This document shows, in pieces, positions 42,415-53,961 of a stretch of 64,000 nucleotides of DNA. Under the pieces are notes generated by a model, which worked only from the letters and a program-made list of their open reading frames with translations, was not told where the DNA came from and made no database searches. Numbering within the stretch: position 1 is the stretch's first letter; each line of letters begins with the position of its first letter. Source of the stretch: Lentinus brumalis (Eukaryota; Basidiomycota; Agaricomycetes; Polyporales; Polyporaceae); assembly GCA_001792895.1 (NCBI GenBank), contig MARA01000004.1, positions 1,736,001 through 1,800,000 on the forward strand, read 5' to 3'. A program made the position numbers and the translations under genes.

Positions 42415-43698
42415 ATGCCACTCAAGCTCAACGGATACACTGCTCATGTATGCTCCGATGGCAAGGAGTTGGAGGCACATGGACTGCAAGCGGAGGGGGG
42501 AAATGCCGTATCGTGCTGGATTGCGAGTGAATCCGGGAAGGTATGTGGGCCATGGCTCTCTAACGTTTCCCCCTGCATTTGAATTTATCGCCGGAATTTA
42601 GGAGTTTACTGTGCACTGGGGCGATGAAACAGCTACGGCAACCCTTCAAGTTCTTATATCGATGGATGGTCGCATCTGTGAGAGGCGCGCACATGAGAAG
42701 ACAGCGACCGGTACAACCTACGGTGTAGAGGAGACCCCTGGACAAAGACGACCATACCAATTTGCGCCTCTGGTACTCACGGGTGAGGTCATCGTTAGCT
42801 CGTAGCTGTCCGCATATAGTTGTCGCTAAGATTGAGCCAGACGATGAGGGTGTCGCTTCATCCAAGGCCGCACTGAGTGAGAAGCTTGGCGTCCTCGAGG
42901 TCGTCATGCGTAGCGTGGACCGTTATGTAGAAAACGAGACCTACTACTCTGTCGGGAAGGTATCAAGAATCGGTCCCGCACATGAGAAGAGCAAGAAAGC
43001 GGGAGCTCACGCGGTGTCGTGAGTATCGCATCCTTGACTGCAGCCATGTCTGTCCTCTCCGCCCCGGAGAGGTGATCACTGACATGCTCAACAGCTTCGG
43101 AGACATAAAGGCTGCCGCCCCACAGAAATCGCTGAGTACTCGTGGTTTGAAGGAAGAGCCTGTCGCAATTTTTAGGTTTCGTTACAGGCCCTTAGGTGAG
43201 CCCTGTCGTGGTCACTATCTGCGCCAGACTGTGAACAAACGTGTCTCGACATAGCTCTCCTGCAGGCTAATGGTATAGCACCGCTGCCACCCAAAGCTGC
43301 AAGGGGCAAGAAGCGTCCATTGGATGCTGGGGAGCCTGCCGCCGCTGGTCCGAGCAATTCAAAACGACCACGCCCCGCCACTAGTGATGAAGAAAGTAGT
43401 GGATCCGACGATGACGATGCAGACCGAGTCACTTTCCTGCGAGTGCGTTTCGTTGCCTCAGCGTTCCTAGAATATTACCGGATTGCTGACGGCACACCAA
43501 CAGGAACAGATAGTTATGCTGCAAGATCAACTCGAGCGGGAACAGGCCAAGAAGTCGAAGGACGCTGATAAGAGGGAAGCGTCTCCCATCCGGCTACCAG
43601 ATGGCGACGATGACATTATTGACCTGACCGTGAAGCGGGAGGCGTCCCCGATCATGGTGCCAAACGGGGCAGACGACGATATCATCGACCTAACTTGA
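42415..43698 (+). CDS. DUF7918 protein C, tail with repeated IIDLT and VKREASP motifs
   Basis: Six exons: 42415-42540, 42602-42782, 42820-43018, 43095-43195, 43255-43442, 43504-43698. The first exon is 126 bp, exactly as in copy A. Core: MPLKLNGYTAHVCSDGKELE, VSCWIASESGKEFTVHW, RPYQFAPLVLT, EKLGVLEVVMRSVDRYVENE, FGDIKAAAPQKSLSTRGLKE, VAIFRFRYRPLALLQANGIA. Then a basic/acidic stretch (SNSKRPRPATSDEESSGSDD), a short helix (EQIVMLQDQLEREQAKKSKD) and the tail KREASPIRLPDGDDDIIDLT, repeated as VKREASPIMVPNGADDDIID-LT before the stop. IIDLT preceded by Asp is a classic SUMO-interaction motif. An upstream in-frame ATG (42280) would add 45 residues; I prefer 42415 by homology to copy A. Confidence 0.83.
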
Positions 43699-43998
43699 TC
43701 GTCTCTTCAAGTCTACAGTATCCATCGTTTGTCTTCGTAACATGGCGTCGGCCATGCGTTTCTGACTCGGCATATGGCGTTATCATCATACCTATACCAT
43801 ACAAGCAACTGTTAACCACCATGCATGTTCGAAACGTAGTTGGCGCTTAACTTCACTGGCGACTCTTCCATTGCCATTATTGTCACCAACCCTTACCAAC
43901 CTCCTGCCATATTCCCGAGCTCTCAGAGGACCATCTTGCTGCACACCTCAGTTACTGCATTCCATATAGCATTCCATCTCAGCAGATACTATACGCTG

Positions 43999-45270
43999 AT
44001 GCCCCCAAGGCCATCCCACAAGCGTGCAGCCGGCTCTGGCAGCGATACCCCAGTTGCGCAAGGTTCGCGCAAGAAAACCCGCTTCGTCGAGCCGTCAGAA
44101 GACCCCGCCAACTTCGCTGAAGAGGTCGATGCGCAACTCGAGGACCCTTCAGCGCGGCGTAAGGGACGCGTTAAGACCGAAGGGTACGAGTCGGACTCGA
44201 GCGACGATGGCGAGGGGGTCGTGAACAGCCGCAAGCCAGGCGCGGCCGGCGCCGCGGACGAGGAGGAGGAGGATATGTTCGCTATGGGCGACAAGGAGCA
44301 GAAGAAGGCAGACGACGGCGCGAAGAAGAAAGAGGAGTTTCTGCGTCTGGGGGACATCGAGGGGCAGGAGTTCGGTGAGCAGTCGGACAAGGACGAGTCT
44401 GAGGAGGAGGAGGAACCAGAGGACGAAGACGAGAAGGAGCGGCGGAAGAAGGCAGGCATGGGCTTCGAGCTGTCGGCGTTCAACATGCGCGAAGAGATGG
44501 AGGAGGGCAAGTTCTCAGCAGATGGAATGTACGTGCGTACATTCGACCCACACGCGGTGCATGACCGTTGGATGGAGGGGATGGATGAGCGGGAGATGAA
44601 GAAGGCGCGGAAGTTGCACAAACAGCAGGAGAGGCTACAGAAGGAGAGGCAGAAGGCAGAGGAGCGCGAGCTGCAGGAGTTGGGCGGAAAGGACTACATC
44701 GAGCAGCAGCTCGTGGGCATGCTGAAGAAGGGGGAGACCGTACTCGAGGCCCTACAGCGTTTCGGTGCGAAGTCGAGGAGATCTGGTGTGGCGAAGAAGA
44801 AGTACGTTCCGTTCCTTCGCTCAGTCCGTAACAGTTCACAGACTGAGCAAATGTGCAGGCCAAACAATAAAACGAAGCGCGGTGACCTCGAGGGTACTGC
44901 TATGGACGTCGACCCCACACCGACGGCCAACTCTGGGCCCACGGAAGTCGAGCAGGTCACTCATCTCGCCTCCACGCTCATGTCGCTGGGCGACACCGAC
45001 ATCTACTCGAAGACATACGAGGAGCTGGTGCGCTCCGTCCGTGCGTCCGGCAAGGTCGATAAGGACTGGGTTCCACCCTCCGCCGACGTCAAGTACGAGT
45101 ACAAGTGGGATGTGCCTGAGGCCGGTGACCCTGGACAAGTTTTTGGTCCATTCAGCGAAGAGGAGATGAAAGCTTGGCACAGTGCTGCGTACTTCGGCGT
45201 GGCAGGGGAGAAGGTGAAGGTGCGAAAGGTCGGCGGCGAGTGGGGCAGCTGGGACCAGGTCGTTTCATGA
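43999..45270 (+). CDS. LIN1: GYF-domain U5 snRNP protein, LIN1/CD2BP2 homologue
   Basis: Splicing-associated protein that links U5 snRNP to proline-rich partners through its GYF domain. Two exons (43999-44801, 44859-45270). The N-terminus is basic, then strongly acidic (DEEEEDMFAMGDKEQKKADD). The family core is GMGFELSAFNMREEMEEGKF, SADGMYVRTFDPHAVHDRWM and GKDYIEQQLVGMLKKGETVL. The C-terminal GYF domain runs YEYKWDVPEAGDPGQVFGPF, SEEEMKAWHSAAYFG and ends GEWGSWDQVVS. The open frame extends upstream of the chosen ATG (to 43840), but MPPRPSHKRAAGSG is the typical start. Confidence 0.9.
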   Translation: MPPRPSHKRAAGSGSDTPVAQGSRKKTRFVEPSEDPANFAEEVDAQLEDPSARRKGRVKTEGYESDSSDDGEGVVNSRKPGAAGAADEEEEDMFAMGDKEQKKADDGAKKKEEFLRLGDIEGQEFGEQSDKDESEEEEEPEDEDEKERRKKAGMGFELSAFNMREEMEEGKFSADGMYVRTFDPHAVHDRWMEGMDEREMKKARKLHKQQERLQKERQKAEERELQELGGKDYIEQQLVGMLKKGETVLEALQRFGAKSRRSGVAKKKYVPFLRSVRNSSQTEQMCRPNNKTKRGDLEGTAMDVDPTPTANSGPTEVEQVTHLASTLMSLGDTDIYSKTYEELVRSVRASGKVDKDWVPPSADVKYEYKWDVPEAGDPGQVFGPFSEEEMKAWHSAAYFGVAGEKVKVRKVGGEWGSWDQVVS

Positions 45271-45511
45271 GGTGCGCTCCCCGATAACGCGACGAATCGA
45301 CATGTATACCATTCTTCTTGATTCAGAGGACGCAATGAAGGTGGACCGACGTGTAACAATATATGTATCTTTAGTCGTTCTGCTCTGTTTGGATTGCTCC
45401 GAACATGCGTGCGCGTAATATGTCATAATGATACATGGTGTACAGAGTTCCGTCCAAAGTGAAACAAGCGGAGTGAGACGAAATAAAAATATACGCAAGA
45501 GCTAGCCAGTG

Positions 45512-48500
45512 CTAATGACTGATGTACTGGAAGACGAACGAGACCTCAGGGTGCCCGACCTCGGCACGGAGAAGATCATCATGATTGTTCTTCAACTCTC
45601 CATTGGTGAAGTGGTTCCACCTGCGTCCCTCGTCAGTCCCCGCCACGACAGCATATACATGGAGTGACTTACGTGCTGGCATCACCATACAACAGCGCCG
45701 GAGCCTTGATGAACTGCTTCCCGTCTTTGCAGCGTTTGCACTTGAATGTCTCGTGCGTCTCACAAAGCGTATGTTCCTTGAACTGGAAGAGCTGTCGGAG
45801 AGCGCCTATAGAGAAGTGTCGTTCGACGTCCTCTTTCTCGTCGACGACTGCAGATGACAGTGACTGCTTGTTCGCCTGCCGCTGGAAGATCTTCTCCTCG
45901 ATCGTGCCCGTGGAGATGAATCTATAGACGAAGCCTACCATGCAGATAGACCGATAGATCAGCATAATTTCGCATAACAGACGCGAAGGAAGAGGCACGC
46001 ACATTCTTTCTTCTGTCCGTCACGCCACACACGAGCAAGTGCTTGTTGATCCGCGGCTGGGTTCCAGTCTGAAGCGCACGGATGTGAGATGTCAGCTTGC
46101 AACAGACGGATGCCACAGATCCATACCTGGGTCGAAGAGGATAAGGCGATTCGCGCCAATCAGATTGATACCACAACCTCCGGCTTTGCTGCTAAGCAGG
46201 AAGATGAACTCCTTCCCGGTGGGATCATTGAACTGGTCGACGAGTTTCTGCCGTTTGTTGATGGTCATAGTACCGTCTAGACGGAAGTAGTCATACCTGA
46301 CAGCGAGACCGGTCAATCCGGGTGCAGCATCGCGCAAGGTCAACAACTCACTTCTTGCTACGCAACAGCTTCTCGAACAAATCCAAGGTCTGGGTGTAGT
46401 TGCTGATCAGGACGATCTTGTCGTTAGTCTCCGTGCGTATGCGGTGCAAGAATCTGTAATAAGCTTTATCAGCACCGCCCAAGCCATGTCAATGTACGTA
46501 TATGCTTACCTCTCAAGTACTAAAAACTTCCCGCTCCATTCGCAATGTGCGAGCTGATTTCGGCCCTTGTCTTTCGCACTGCTACCTGCACCGCTGTAGT
46601 CCTCGGGAAGGAGCTTCTCGGAGCCACGCAGGTCGCCAGGTAGGTCGAGCAATCCTGGGTGATTGCAAAGTTTCTTCAGGACGTTGATCGCCTTGAGGGG
46701 TTGGGAGTCCTTTCCACGAAGCAACGCCTGGATCTCGGGCGACGAGATGAAGAGTCGATAGAGCGCCAGCTGTAATTCGGACGGCCTGCAAAACACGACC
46801 TGCTCGTATTTGACAGGGACTGTAGGCATGGGATGTAAGTGTGCATACGTCGTAAATAGTCGCCGGCATACTCACGGTACTTGGATAGAAGGTCGTTGGT
46901 GCGACGAATGATGAACTTCGAGACGATACCACCCAGCTCCTTCAGCTTCTTCTCGCACTCTGCCTTGGCGGCATCAGTCGCATCTGCGTCACGGCCACGA
47001 ATGATCGCGTTCTCAAAGTTCTTGCGGAAGTCGTTCTTGGTGCCGAGGAAGTTGGGATTTGCGAAATTGAGCAGAGAGAAGTACTCGGACAAGTCATTCT
47101 GCGCAGTCATGTCAGTAGTCCTTCAGTAGCGGGGACGGAGGACCGCACCTGGATGGGCGTGCCAGACAAGATAACTCTCCGCTTGACGTTCAAGCCATTC
47201 AGAGCCTGGAACGTCTGCGACTCTGGAAATATCATCAACGCTCCGTGCAGACTACATACGAGGATTCACAACCGTACCCGAGTTCTTCAATCGGTGGCCT
47301 TCGTCACAAAGCAACAATCCAATCGTGCAGTTTGCAAGGTAGGTGGACAGTGTCCGCAACGTTTCGTAGGAAACGATCATGACTGGAAAATATGTTCAGT
47401 AAGTGTCCACAAGGTCGTATGCAGGAGTGCAATTACCAGGTTGGGAGACGTTGCGCCCGGAGGCAGCTTTCCAACGGTCAATCCGGTCTCGCATCTCATT
47501 CTTACCGCCCTTGCCGTCGATAGCCAGGGCAGTGATGGCGTCCTTGCCAAGCCATTTAACTGAGTTTGTGGGTGAGCGAAGCAGAAGATGTGCTATGAGG
47601 GAGAAAACCTTACCGAGTTCGTTTGCCCAGTTCTTCACCAGACTAGAGGGACACGCAATGATGCATTTCTCGATGGTCGGCCTGCCGGGATGTGGTGACT
47701 GCTTGAGTAGAGTCCACATGAGGGCGATGCATTGCAGGGTCTTTCCGAGGCCCATCTCGTCCGCCATGATACAGCCATACTGGTTCTCTACGATCATGCC
47801 AGTCGTGCATCTGTACAGAAACTGCGAGGCACGCGTTGGCCCAAACATCAGGAGAGAGGAAGTGCGAACATACCTTGACGCCCTCAATTTGATGCGGACG
47901 CAGTACCTTGCACAGACGGGGGTCGATGACGACGGGGACCTTGTCCTTCTTCTTCTTCTTGTCCTTGCCGCTGCCGAGCAGCTCCTTCAAACTCTTGTGC
48001 GGGTTGTACATGCCGATGCACTTCTCCTGAGCCTCCTTGAGCGCACGTTCTTTGGCCTCCTCATCCTCTCGCTCCCTCCGCTCCTCATCAGTCTCCCGAT
48101 CGTCCACAGTCGGGTCGTACAGGACGATCGCATGGTCGGCCATCGGGTCGTGCAAAGGCCTTGGGATGATGCATGCTAGCGGTCGGATTCCCAGGGCGAT
48201 GTTACTCTGTACAGTTGGTATAATCTCTCCAGCCTTGTTGCGCATCTCAGGAATGGTGAAGCGGCGAGCAATTTGATCGAAAGGTTTCGGCTTGAAGACA
48301 GGGTAGTTCACGATGTTGTTGTCCAGAGGACGCTCAAAGCCATCTTTGCCAGTCTTCTTCTTCTTCTTCGGTCCACCTTCACTCTCTGATCCTGACTCGT
48401 CTGAGCCAGCTTGGGCACCTTTGTAGGAGACGCGTTTGCGTTTGCGCTGTGGTTGGTCCCGGGTGACAGCAAGGGTGGGTGGTTTGAAGGGCTTGTTGAC

Positions 48501-48566
48501 ACGGGAGCTCTCCTGGAACCGGTCCACCACCCTGCCGTCCGGCGTCGTAGGTGCACGTCGCAGCAT
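45512..48566 (-). CDS. RAD54: DNA repair and recombination protein RAD54
   Basis: Swi2/Snf2 translocase that partners with Rad51 in homologous recombination. ATG 48564-48566 ([20 protein letters not shown]). N-terminal basic region with [20 protein letters not shown], then [20 protein letters not shown], Walker A in [24 protein letters not shown] in [53 protein letters not shown], the C-lobe [60 protein letters not shown] and [17 protein letters not shown]. It ends with the RAD54-typical [10 protein letters not shown] cysteines. About ten introns, full length. Divergent from the acyltransferase gene with two ACGCGT boxes close upstream. Confidence 0.96.
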
Positions 48567-48647
48567 GGTAGGTAGAAAGCAACGATGTAGAAGGGGGTGG
48601 ATGTGGTTGCGAGAAGAGAAGGACAATCAGCCACAGCGCCGGCACCG

Positions 48648-48694
48648 ACGCGTGCGACCGCAGGCTGACATAACTGACGCGAGTCGCGACGCGT
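48648..48694. promoter_or_regulatory. Two ACGCGT (MCB) boxes upstream of RAD54
   Basis: Exact hexamers at 48648-48653 and 48689-48694, 82 and 123 bp upstream of the RAD54 start, with an extra GACGCGA between them (48676-48682). In yeasts such boxes drive G1/S expression of repair genes; here the role is inferred from position. Confidence 0.55.
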
Positions 48695-48846
48695 GTAAGA
48701 GCACGTGGTCGTAACGCGGGGAGCAACCGGCCCGCTACAAGCGGGCAGATCATGATCAGTCGCAGAACTTTTGCGCCGGACTTGGCGGTACTACTACAAA
48801 TGTCACAGGTACACCCGGCGATGGACGACCATCTTCTACCTTCCCC

Positions 48847-50713
48847 ATGTCCTGGTCGCTCGTCAGCTCGTCGTCTCCGTCGTCCGGCAGGACCTACGCT
48901 CGGCCACTCGGGCTGAATGAGGCCAGCTTCTACTACGATCGCATCTTCAACGGTACCGCGGACATCATCTGGCGCTATGTCGTGGAAGAGACCGATCACG
49001 CAAGAGGCACCAGTCTTTTCAGCGAGGAGAACGTCAGACGGGCGTGGGCTACACTCAAGCAGTGGTATCCTCTCCTGGGTGTGCGTATGGACGACTCGGA
49101 CGGCATGGACGCCGTCAAGTTCGTGGTCTCCGAGCAGGCAGTGACCCACCACCAGCCTGACGAAGTTACCCTCCGCACGGTGTCCTCTCCCGCGGAAGTC
49201 GAGGCCCTCATATGGCGACTGCTGCGCGACGAACCGATGTCTGATCACCATCTCATTTCCCGCGTCTTTGTCTTTGGGTTCCAGGAGCGGCCGGGAACAT
49301 ATGAGGTTCTCTTCAAAGCCGCACATTCCATCGCGGACGGTATCTCCGGAGCTACCATCGCGCGCACGTTTTTCCATGTCTTGACCTCTCCACCGGCGCC
49401 CATTCCCCCATTGCAGGAGAGACTCGAGATGGCGCTACCGTGCGACCAACTGAACCCCACCAACAAGATGACTCTTGCGAGGCAACGATGGCGTCGTGCC
49501 ATAGCCAGAGTCACCTTCCTCAACCGGCGGAGGAAACTGGCGGTAAGCCTCTGCACCCCTCGAGCTTCAGTGGTGACCCAACACTGACCCCAGGGAGGAC
49601 ACACGCTTCCTCGGAAAGCCATCGATACCACCTACCGGACGCCATCCGTCACTGACCGGGGTGGCTCCAGGTTCTCCGTGTCCGAGAGCGCCGCGATCCT
49701 CGCTACATGCAAGCGGCACAGGCTAACCTTCGGTGCCGTCATCCCAGTCATTTCCCAGCTTGCGATCACGCGTATGTTGCACAGACGCTATTTACGTGGC
49801 GAAATTCCGGAGGACGAGTGGGAGTATCGTCGGCGGCAGCCCATGCACTTCGGGGGACCAATCAACCTACGGCCTTATATGGACGAGGAGTGGCAACGCA
49901 AGGGCGGGGCTACGGAGGTTGCTCTCGCCATTGACTACTACGAGTGTACACTCCCCTTCATGCCGACGCCTTTTGGGACGCGGAAGGATGAAGGTGTCCC
50001 GCGGGTTGACGGCGCCCCACCCTTCTCAGCCCTGATGTCGCGCGGGCGGTTCTTCTACCGGTCGCAGCTCTTCCGGGCTCAGCTGCAGCGACGGGTGAAA
50101 CATCCCCTAATGTTGGATATCGCCTTGGCTAGGCAGCCAGTCTATCTCCTGCGCAAGAAGACCAATGTCACCCATTGGATTGCAGCACAGAGGGGCGAGC
50201 CTTTGCCCACCTACACAGTCCCGCCCCATTTCGACAGCGTACCGTCTGACTATGTCCCCGCGAATGGTCTGTCGAGCGTCGGACAGGTACGTCCCTCATG
50301 TCTGTGCTCTCGGGAACACCGGTGTCTCATCAGTAGCTTAGATGTCCCTCATCCTGCCGGAAACCTATCCACTGCCTCCCGGCCACCCTCTCTCCGTACA
50401 TACCGCTTGGGCTGCAAACCCTAGCTTTGGGGCGGTTGGAGAAGCCTCAGCCTCCAAAGCACGGCCAGCTGTTCCTCCAGTGACCGCGGATTCCGATGCT
50501 CTCCTTCGCATCGTCAACGAAAACACCTACCTGCACAGCCGGCCGTTCGAGTTCTTCCTCGGCAACGCTACAGAGCGTAACCAGATCTCCATGTTCCTTA
50601 CCTTCGATGCCAACGTGTACAACAGGGAAGATGCTGACGAGTTCTTGCGCGAGTGTCGGGAGGCCGCGCTCTACTACCTGGGCGACAGCGGCATAGCGAA
50701 GGCAAAGTTGTGA
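48847..50713 (+). CDS. CoA-dependent acyltransferase of the condensation/alcohol acetyltransferase fold
   Basis: Three phase-0 exons (48847-49542, 49594-50286, 50342-50713) encode about 587 aa. The catalytic motif HxxxDG is seen in LFKAAHSIADGISGATIART, with the chloramphenicol-acetyltransferase-like pattern around it (GLNEASFYYDRIFNGTADI; RRAWATLKQWYPLLGVRMD). The second half has FGAVIPVISQLAITRMLHRR and PMHFGGPINLRPYM, fitting the acceptor lobe. Such fungal enzymes acylate alcohols, glycolipids or secondary metabolites. I see no DFGWG motif of plant BAHD enzymes and no carrier domain, so an NRPS origin is unlikely. Substrate unknown. Divergent from RAD54. Confidence 0.8.
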
Positions 50714-51008
50714 CCGTATGTGTTCGGGTGGTCGTATTCGTAGTCGTATCCACCTATATTGTGCCTGTCTCAGTGGTTGTGACTGTACATATTTGCCTGT
50801 GTTCCGATTTGAGAAGAGTCGCGGACATGAGCCATCGGGATGAGGACTGCATCCGCAGCATGTCATGTCAACAGTCAAGAAAAACAGTAGTATCAGCGCA
50901 GGGGTACAACGGTACAACCACTGCTTAGAAGAACAAGAGATCAAGCAACACAGCGTAGACAGAGCAAGAGACAAATCCATCAACGATATACATTCCCCTC
51001 CTCAAGCT

Positions 51009-53189
51009 TCACCAGCGTGTGTTGTCAGCGTGAACAGCAGCATTTGCGTATTCACAGTGGTTTTCGATGCTGACATGGGCGACGACGGCGGTGCCGCTCA
51101 ACCCAAGGAGCTGGGTGGGGAAGTCGAGTTTCTTCCCAAGTACCTGGTTCTCTGACGCACACATTACGAGTGTGACCGCACGGTTCATCTGAATGAACTG
51201 TGGATATGGATGATCAGTAGGTGTCCGCTCCTATTCGAGGTACTATGGCACTCACCATCTCACCGGCCTGGAGACGTGAGATGAAGCGCTCGAGGTGCTT
51301 CTTGTGCTCGTCGTTCGCGCTGTCGCTCAGGGCAAGCCGTGCGTGAGAACCTTGTGCTCGGAGAGTGTCCACCAAAGCAAGGGCGTGTTCGTCCTTATAG
51401 AACTTGCCAATCGGGTTGCGGGCGAGAGGGTCAAGTCCGCCCAGGAACGTCTGTGAGGCATGCATGTCTTTGAGAGTAACCGAGAGTGAGACAGTTGGAT
51501 CAAGGTTGAGGTTAAAGATATGTTTGTTGGAGTTGGACTGCGAGGAGCTGCAATGGAGGATGAGACTTGATATCGCAGAGCAACTTTCTGATACCCACGA
51601 GTCGAGAGGCCGGTCCTCATTTTGCGAGCGTGTCCATGTGAAGCCGAGACCCCTGTCAAAGAAATGGGTAAGTTTGTCTACGGCAGCCTCAAGTGTGCAT
51701 GCACGTACAGTGGTCCGAAGATAGTGGACTGGTGCCACGCTGCAGGCGCACGACTGGCGAAGGTCAGAGGACGAGCCTCCAAAACAGGAGTAGCAGTAGT
51801 AGGGGCAGCGAGTTCCGGCACAGCAGAATCGTCTTGGGTATCCCGGATGATCTGCGACACCCTGGGAGATGACAGCGTATCAGCCGTTGAACGATATAGA
51901 CATTCATACGCAACATACTCAGCATCAGCCTCGGTCTCAGCATCGTCTTCGAAATCTGGGAGGTCTGCTGCACCATCGCGATCTGCCCCGGCGGCTTGTA
52001 AGAGCTCCTGACCTGTTGGCGGAGGGGGTGCCACGGGACCCGTCAAGCCAACCTCTTGAAGGTCAGTCAACTCTTGGTCGGCATCGACAGTGGTTTGGAT
52101 ATCGGTTTTCGTAGCGCGAGGCTTCCTTGGCTTGACCGTAGTCAGCTTCCCTTTCTGAGCGGTGAGGCGCGAGCCTCCAACGACTAAACCGCTGGAAGAC
52201 CTGCCGGGGCCTGCTTTGCTGCCAGAAACGCGAGCGGGTGTATCGCCGCTGGCATCTCCATTGGCTGCAGCGCGTTTCATGAACCTCGCCTTGACAGAGA
52301 TGGCAGTCCCATTCGTTTCGGTCAAATGCGGGTCCGCCGAGACTCTGACTCTAGGATTCGCGGCACGTACGCGGTGCGGAGGCATCGGGGGTCCTGGCTG
52401 TGGTGTAGCAGGTGCCTCAGGAATCTCGTCGGGCACTGGCTCCGCTCCAAGGAGCGTGGCCTCGCCGAACGAACTGGGAGCATCTGGCTCGTCGACGTCC
52501 ATCCCATCGCCAGCTGGTGGTACCTCCTTCTCCTTGCCACGTGGAGTGCGGCTCTTGCCTTTCGGCTGAGGGGAGAGCAACAGTTCATCGCCGGACGGCG
52601 AGGACCGGCGAGCTGATTTGGAGGGCCTTCCACGCTTACGGGGGGAAGCGCGACGGGAAGCCGACGATGGTGCAGATTCCTCTACCGCGGCCTCGCCGGC
52701 GCGTGAAGACTCTCCGCGAAGGTTCGGGGCTGATCGTCTGCTGCCTAACGTTTGTTCTGCCTTCTCCATATCCTGCGGTCGGATCCCAGGAGGACGACCA
52801 CGCTTGCGCTTAGGCTCCGCAGGCTCTACTGACGCGTCAACAGCTGAAGACCGGCGACGCTTGCCTTTCTTCGGCGGAAGCTCCTCCGCCATCTCCGCAA
52901 CGCTAGGGTCCTCCTCCTCTGAATCGGTCAGCTCTATCACAGAAGGGGTCGAGGGACGCGTCTCTTCGACTTCAGTTTTCTTGGGTTTCACCCGACCTGC
53001 GCCCACAGTAAGACAAGTAAACTACGCGCGGACTTTTTGGAACGTACGCGGCGGGCCTGAAGGAAAGAACTCCTCATCAACTTCAAACAGGCGTAGGTTC
53101 TTGTAGTCTCGCCCATTGGTGTCGATGCGGCTCCAGAACTGATCAATGAAGTGCTCAGAGCCGCCTTTGAATGACTTGGGGGCTCCCAT
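51009..53189 (-). CDS. Nuclear AT-hook protein with SUMO-interaction motif, unrecognised family
   Basis: ATG 53187-53189: MGAPKSFKGGSEHFIDQFWS, DTNGRDYKNLRLFEVDEEFF, then an intron (GTACG donor) into RRVKPKKTEVEETRPSTPSV. IELTDSEEE is a canonical SUMO-interaction motif with acidic flank. Two AT-hooks follow (PKRKRGRPPG, PRKRGRPSK) in a long basic, Ser/Pro-rich disordered region. The C-terminal third is folded-looking: GLGFTWTRSQNEDRPLDSWV, FNLNLDPTVSLSVTLKDMHA, HKKHLERFISRLQAGEMFIQ, NRAVTLVMCASENQVLGKKL, and ends HADNTRW. Spliced length about 650 aa. AT-hooks point to chromatin binding; I cannot name an orthologue. All introns read have consensus ends. Confidence 0.75.
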
Positions 53190-53961
53190 CTGAGAGGAGG
53201 GCGTTGGTGAGCTATCTCCGCACGCGACTACATGAGAACGTACGTGTTTTCCTCGAACCCATAGCCCTTCCACTGCCGCCGCGTTCAATTCCACAGTACC
53301 CAGGATCTATCGCGCGCACTCACTTTGACCCAGTACGACTATCGTACCGTCAGTACTCTCAGATATGTATGGTGCACGCTGAAGCTCACCCAAGACTTCC
53401 TGCCTCTACTCCCTCCTTGGACCTTCGCGCGGAGGATGGACTCTGCATATCCGTGTTGGTCAAGCGGTGGCAGCAGACACGCAGAGCTGAGTGACTCACC
53501 GACTTCGTACTCTACACCCGTCATAGCACTAGCAATATCAGAGCAATGGCGGTCAAGCTACAAGCTTCAGGGAGGGAACGCAGGGGAACGCGGTATGTAG
53601 ACGCGTCGAAGGAGTGGACGCGCGTTGGCGCACGCCCGTTGTGGCCGCCACGTGCGTCGCGCTACGGCCCCCCGGACTCCCGAAGCACACAGGAAAAGCA
53701 GATACTGTCACAGAAGAAGATTACATTCGCGACCTAAGCAAAACATATGTACAGCAAAACAGCATACTACTAGCTACATGCATGGAACGGAGCAAGTCGA
53801 TCAGAGGGCAAGCAATCACAACATCAATGCTAGAGGATGTACGACAGGTAGTAAACTAGACAGGACCGCGCAGCATAGCATGCGGACTATGGTGAGGTAT
53901 AGAACAGTAAGTAAAGATGGGGTGCGCAGATAGATAGGAATGAACGCTGACGATGCCACAT
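53190..53961. other. Intergenic between AT-hook gene and Crb2-like gene, no supported gene
   Basis: Upstream region of the AT-hook gene and 3' flank of the next minus-strand gene. It contains one ACGCGT (53601-53606), 412 bp upstream of the AT-hook start, and a run of CGCG-rich sequence to 53650. The short plus-strand frames here show no family features. Confidence 0.5.
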
